A DNA stretch of 64,000 nt from UBA940 sp045613745 (lineage in GTDB: Bacteria > Bacteroidota > Bacteroidia > Bacteroidales > Rikenellaceae). Below, in pieces: positions 61,719-64,000 of the stretch. Location: positions 124,001-188,000 of the forward strand of contig JAZLBP010000002.1 of assembly GCA_045613745.1 (NCBI GenBank). Reading direction: 5' to 3'. A model generated the notes under the pieces. It had not been told where the DNA came from, ran no database searches, and was given only the letters and a program-made list of their open reading frames with translations. Positions within the stretch are counted from its first letter, which is position 1, and the number at the start of each line of letters is the position of its first letter. A program made the position numbers and the translations under genes.

Positions 61719-63050
61719 ATGTTTGAAAATCTGACCGACAAACTCGAACGTTCGTTTAAGGTCCTCAAAGGCGAGGGTAAAATCACCGAAATCAACGTTG
61801 CTGAAACCGTCAAAGAGATACGCCGCGCACTTATCGATGCCGACGTTAACTATAAAGTAGCCAAATCGTTCACCGACGAGGTGAAACAAAAAGCACTCGG
61901 TTCGAATGTGCTTACCGCAGTCAAACCCGGACAGATGCTGACTAAAATCGTTCACGATGAGCTGGCAGCGCTGATGGGTGGCACTTCGACCGACATCAAA
62001 CTCGAAGGTACTCCCGCCGTTATTCTGATTGCAGGTCTGCAAGGTTCGGGTAAAACTACCTTCTCGGGTAAACTTGCTCTGCAACTGCGCGAGAAACGCA
62101 ACCGCAGTGTACTGCTCGTGGCAGGCGACGTTTATCGTCCCGCCGCTATCGACCAGTTGAAGATTCTGGGTGAGCAAGTGGGTGTCGAGGTCTATACCGA
62201 AGAGGGCAACACCAATCCCGTACAAATTGCCGAAAACGCTATCAAATATGCTCGCAGCAAGAGCATCAACACCGTTATTGTCGATACCGCAGGTCGTCTG
62301 GCAGTTGACGAGGCGATGATGCAGGAGATTACCGCAATCAAAGCTACCGTAAACCCCTGCGAGACTCTGTTCGTGGTTGACTCGATGACAGGTCAGGATG
62401 CTGTGAACACTGCCAAGGAGTTCAACGATCGTTTGGACTTCGATGGCGTGGTGCTGACCAAGCTCGATGGTGACACCCGTGGTGGTGCTGCCATTTCGAT
62501 TCGTACCGTAGTTGACAAGCCCATCAAGTTTATGTCGCTGGGCGAGAAGATGGATGCACTGCAAGTATTCCACCCCGAGCGTATGGCCGACCGTATTCTG
62601 GGTATGGGTGACGTGGTGTCGCTGGTGGAGCGCGCACAAGAGCAATACGACGAGGAGGCTGCCCGCCGTCTGAAAAAGAAAATCTACAAGGACGAGTTCG
62701 ACTTCAATGACTTTATCGACCAGATTGCTCAAATCAAGAAGATGGGTGGTATGAAAGATCTGATGTCGATGATTCCCGGTGTGGGTCGCGCCCTGAAAGA
62801 TGTCGAGATTTCGGACGATATTTTCAAACAAACCGAGGCTATCATCGGCTCGATGACCCCCGAGGAGCGAGCTAAACCTTCGATTATCAACGCTTCGCGC
62901 CGTGAGCGTATCGCACGCGGTAGTGGTGTGACCATTGGCGACGTCAACCGACTGATGAAACAGTTTGAGGAGAGCCGCAAGATGATGAAGATGGTAGCAG
63001 GTGGCGGTATGAAACAGATGATGCGCAATATGCCTCGTCGCCGTCGCTAG
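61719..63050 (+). CDS. ffh: Signal recognition particle protein Ffh
   Basis: SRP54 homologue targeting nascent membrane proteins to the Sec translocon. N domain (about 1-85), G domain with GLQGSGKTTFSGKLA (G1), DTAGRLAVDE (G3) and TKLDGDTRGGAA (G4), and a Met-rich M domain (about 300-443: MGGMKDLMSMIPGVGRALKD, SRKMMKMVAGGGMKQMMRNM) that binds signal peptides and 4.5S RNA. 443 residues. typA follows after 34 bp. Confidence 0.97.
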   Translation: MFENLTDKLERSFKVLKGEGKITEINVAETVKEIRRALIDADVNYKVAKSFTDEVKQKALGSNVLTAVKPGQMLTKIVHDELAALMGGTSTDIKLEGTPAVILIAGLQGSGKTTFSGKLALQLREKRNRSVLLVAGDVYRPAAIDQLKILGEQVGVEVYTEEGNTNPVQIAENAIKYARSKSINTVIVDTAGRLAVDEAMMQEITAIKATVNPCETLFVVDSMTGQDAVNTAKEFNDRLDFDGVVLTKLDGDTRGGAAISIRTVVDKPIKFMSLGEKMDALQVFHPERMADRILGMGDVVSLVERAQEQYDEEAARRLKKKIYKDEFDFNDFIDQIAQIKKMGGMKDLMSMIPGVGRALKDVEISDDIFKQTEAIIGSMTPEERAKPSIINASRRERIARGSGVTIGDVNRLMKQFEESRKMMKMVAGGGMKQMMRNMPRRRR

Positions 63051-63084
63051 GAAAAATACAAGCAAAAACGAGAAACACAAATAT

Positions 63085-64000
63085 ATGGAACAACAGAAAA
63101 TTCGCAACATTGCCATCATCGCTCACGTTGACCACGGCAAAACTACCTTGGTTGACCGAATGATTATGACAGGTCAGGTGGTGCGCGAAGGCGCAACAGG
63201 AGGTGGTGACCTTGTGCTTGACAACAACGACTTGGAGCGCGAGCGCGGTATTACCATCGTGTCGAAAAACGTGGCTGTAAACTACAACGGCTACAAAATC
63301 AATATTATCGACACCCCGGGTCACAGCGACTTTGGTGGTGAGGTAGAGCGCGTGCTTGGTATGTGTGATGGTGTGTTGCTGTTGGTCGATGCCTTTGAGG
63401 GTACTATGCCTCAAACCCGCTTCGTGCTGCAAAAGGCACTGTCGCTGGGCAAAAAGGCTGTGGTGGTTGTCAACAAGGTGGACAAACCCAACTGCCGTCC
63501 CGAGTATGTCAACGAGCAGGTGTTCGATTTGATGTACACGCTGGGTGCAACCGAGGAGCAACTCGACTTCCGCACAATGTATGGTAGTGCAAAACAGGGT
63601 TGGATGAGCCACCGCTGGAAAGAGCCTACCGACAGCATTATCCCTCTGTTGGATGTGATTCTGGACGATATACCTGCGCCCACTGTGGCCGAGGGTACTC
63701 CCCAAATGCTGGTTACTTCGCTCGAATACTCGTCGTATGTAGGTCGTATCGCTGTGGGTAAGGTTACTCGTGGTGCGCTGACCGCGGGTATGAACGTTAC
63801 CCTGGCAAAACGCGACGGCAAGACTATGGTGAAGACCAAAATCCGCGACCTTATGGTGTTCGACGGCTTGGGGAAAACCAAAGTTGAGCGCGTGGAGTGT
63901 GGCGAAATCTGTGCTATCACCGGTATCGAGGGCTTCGAGATTGGCGACACCATCTGCGACTTCGAGAACCCCGAGCCTCTGCCCCCCATCGCTATTGACG
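63085..64000 (+). CDS. typA: GTP-binding protein TypA/BipA (cut by window end)
   Basis: Ribosome-associated translational GTPase needed under stress or at low temperature. The visible 305 residues start at the ATG 63085 (MEQQKIRNIAIIAHVDHGKT). G1 AHVDHGKT, G2 region RERGIT, G3 DTPGHSDFGGEVER, G4 NKVDKP and G5 near GSAKQGW are all present; domain II begins near residue 200. No stop before the window edge. Probably cotranscribed with ffh. Confidence 0.95.
   Translation, partial: MEQQKIRNIAIIAHVDHGKTTLVDRMIMTGQVVREGATGGGDLVLDNNDLERERGITIVSKNVAVNYNGYKINIIDTPGHSDFGGEVERVLGMCDGVLLLVDAFEGTMPQTRFVLQKALSLGKKAVVVVNKVDKPNCRPEYVNEQVFDLMYTLGATEEQLDFRTMYGSAKQGWMSHRWKEPTDSIIPLLDVILDDIPAPTVAEGTPQMLVTSLEYSSYVGRIAVGKVTRGALTAGMNVTLAKRDGKTMVKTKIRDLMVFDGLGKTKVERVECGEICAITGIEGFEIGDTICDFENPEPLPPIAID

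Overview
The window is a 64-kb piece of a Bacteroidota chromosome, most likely Bacteroidales and perhaps an Alistipes-like member of the Rikenellaceae. The phylum call rests on TTTG / TAnnTTTG promoters in front of many genes, a SusC/SusD pair with DUF-type surface lipoproteins, GldE beside FtsZ, a three-subunit fumarate reductase of the b558 type and a sodium-pumping methylmalonyl-CoA decarboxylase operon. The genus is an inference from gene content and codon habit (heavy use of TCG, CCC and GAG). No rRNA, tRNA, CRISPR array, prophage or transposase gene was seen; almost everything is core genome.

Layout. 1-4.6 kb (+): end of ftsA, ftsZ, gldE and a phosphopantetheinyl transferase. 4.6-9.7 kb (-): a MATE exporter and two DUF3857 secreted proteins, one with an intact transglutaminase triad and one that has lost it. 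9.8-12.7 kb (+): a sodium:solute symporter, a GatB/YqeY protein and a bile-acid-symporter-like transporter. 12.9-17.7 kb (-): clpP-clpX-transketolase-DUF4923. 18-21.5 kb (-): frdC-frdA-frdB. 21.6-28.5 kb: 5-formyl-THF cyclo-ligase, a radical SAM protein, an acyltransferase, EF-P, NadB, XerD and a rhodanese lipoprotein. 28.5-30.8 kb (-): an AsmA/DUF748 envelope protein. 31-35.1 kb (+): methylmalonyl-CoA epimerase and decarboxylase. 35.2-40.9 kb: a small lipoprotein, an MFS transporter, a TPR protein and PurA. 41.1-44.9 kb (-): DPP III, an M23 peptidase and an FMN-binding protein. 45-49.7 kb (+): panC, panD, a DUF456 protein and an M16 peptidase. 49.9-57.8 kb (+): a SusC/SusD/DUF5000-like/DUF4998 outer-membrane uptake operon without enzymes. 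58.3-64 kb (+): dnaX, tyrS, ffh and the start of typA.

Physiology. Fumarate reductase and the epimerase/decarboxylase operon together describe succinate-propionate fermentation with electron transport to fumarate and sodium export. NadB (which can use fumarate), PanC/PanD, PurA and the folate enzyme supply cofactors and nucleotides. The envelope genes (SusCD, M16, M49, M23, DUF748, TPR) fit an anaerobic gut bacterium living on polymers and peptides.

The most unusual signal is a family of dispersed repeats of about 120-200 bp with imperfect terminal inverted repeats. Four loci have the layout stop codon - repeat - terminator, with the repeat starting at or within a few bases of the stop and lying in the same orientation as the gene. 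A fifth copy lies upstream of clpP, and two left-end remnants were found. Changes between copies keep the helices paired, so the element looks like a structured 3'-UTR RNA or a hairpin-type mobile element. A second notable signal is an A10 run at the domain III/IV boundary of dnaX, with a stop codon directly after it in both alternative frames.
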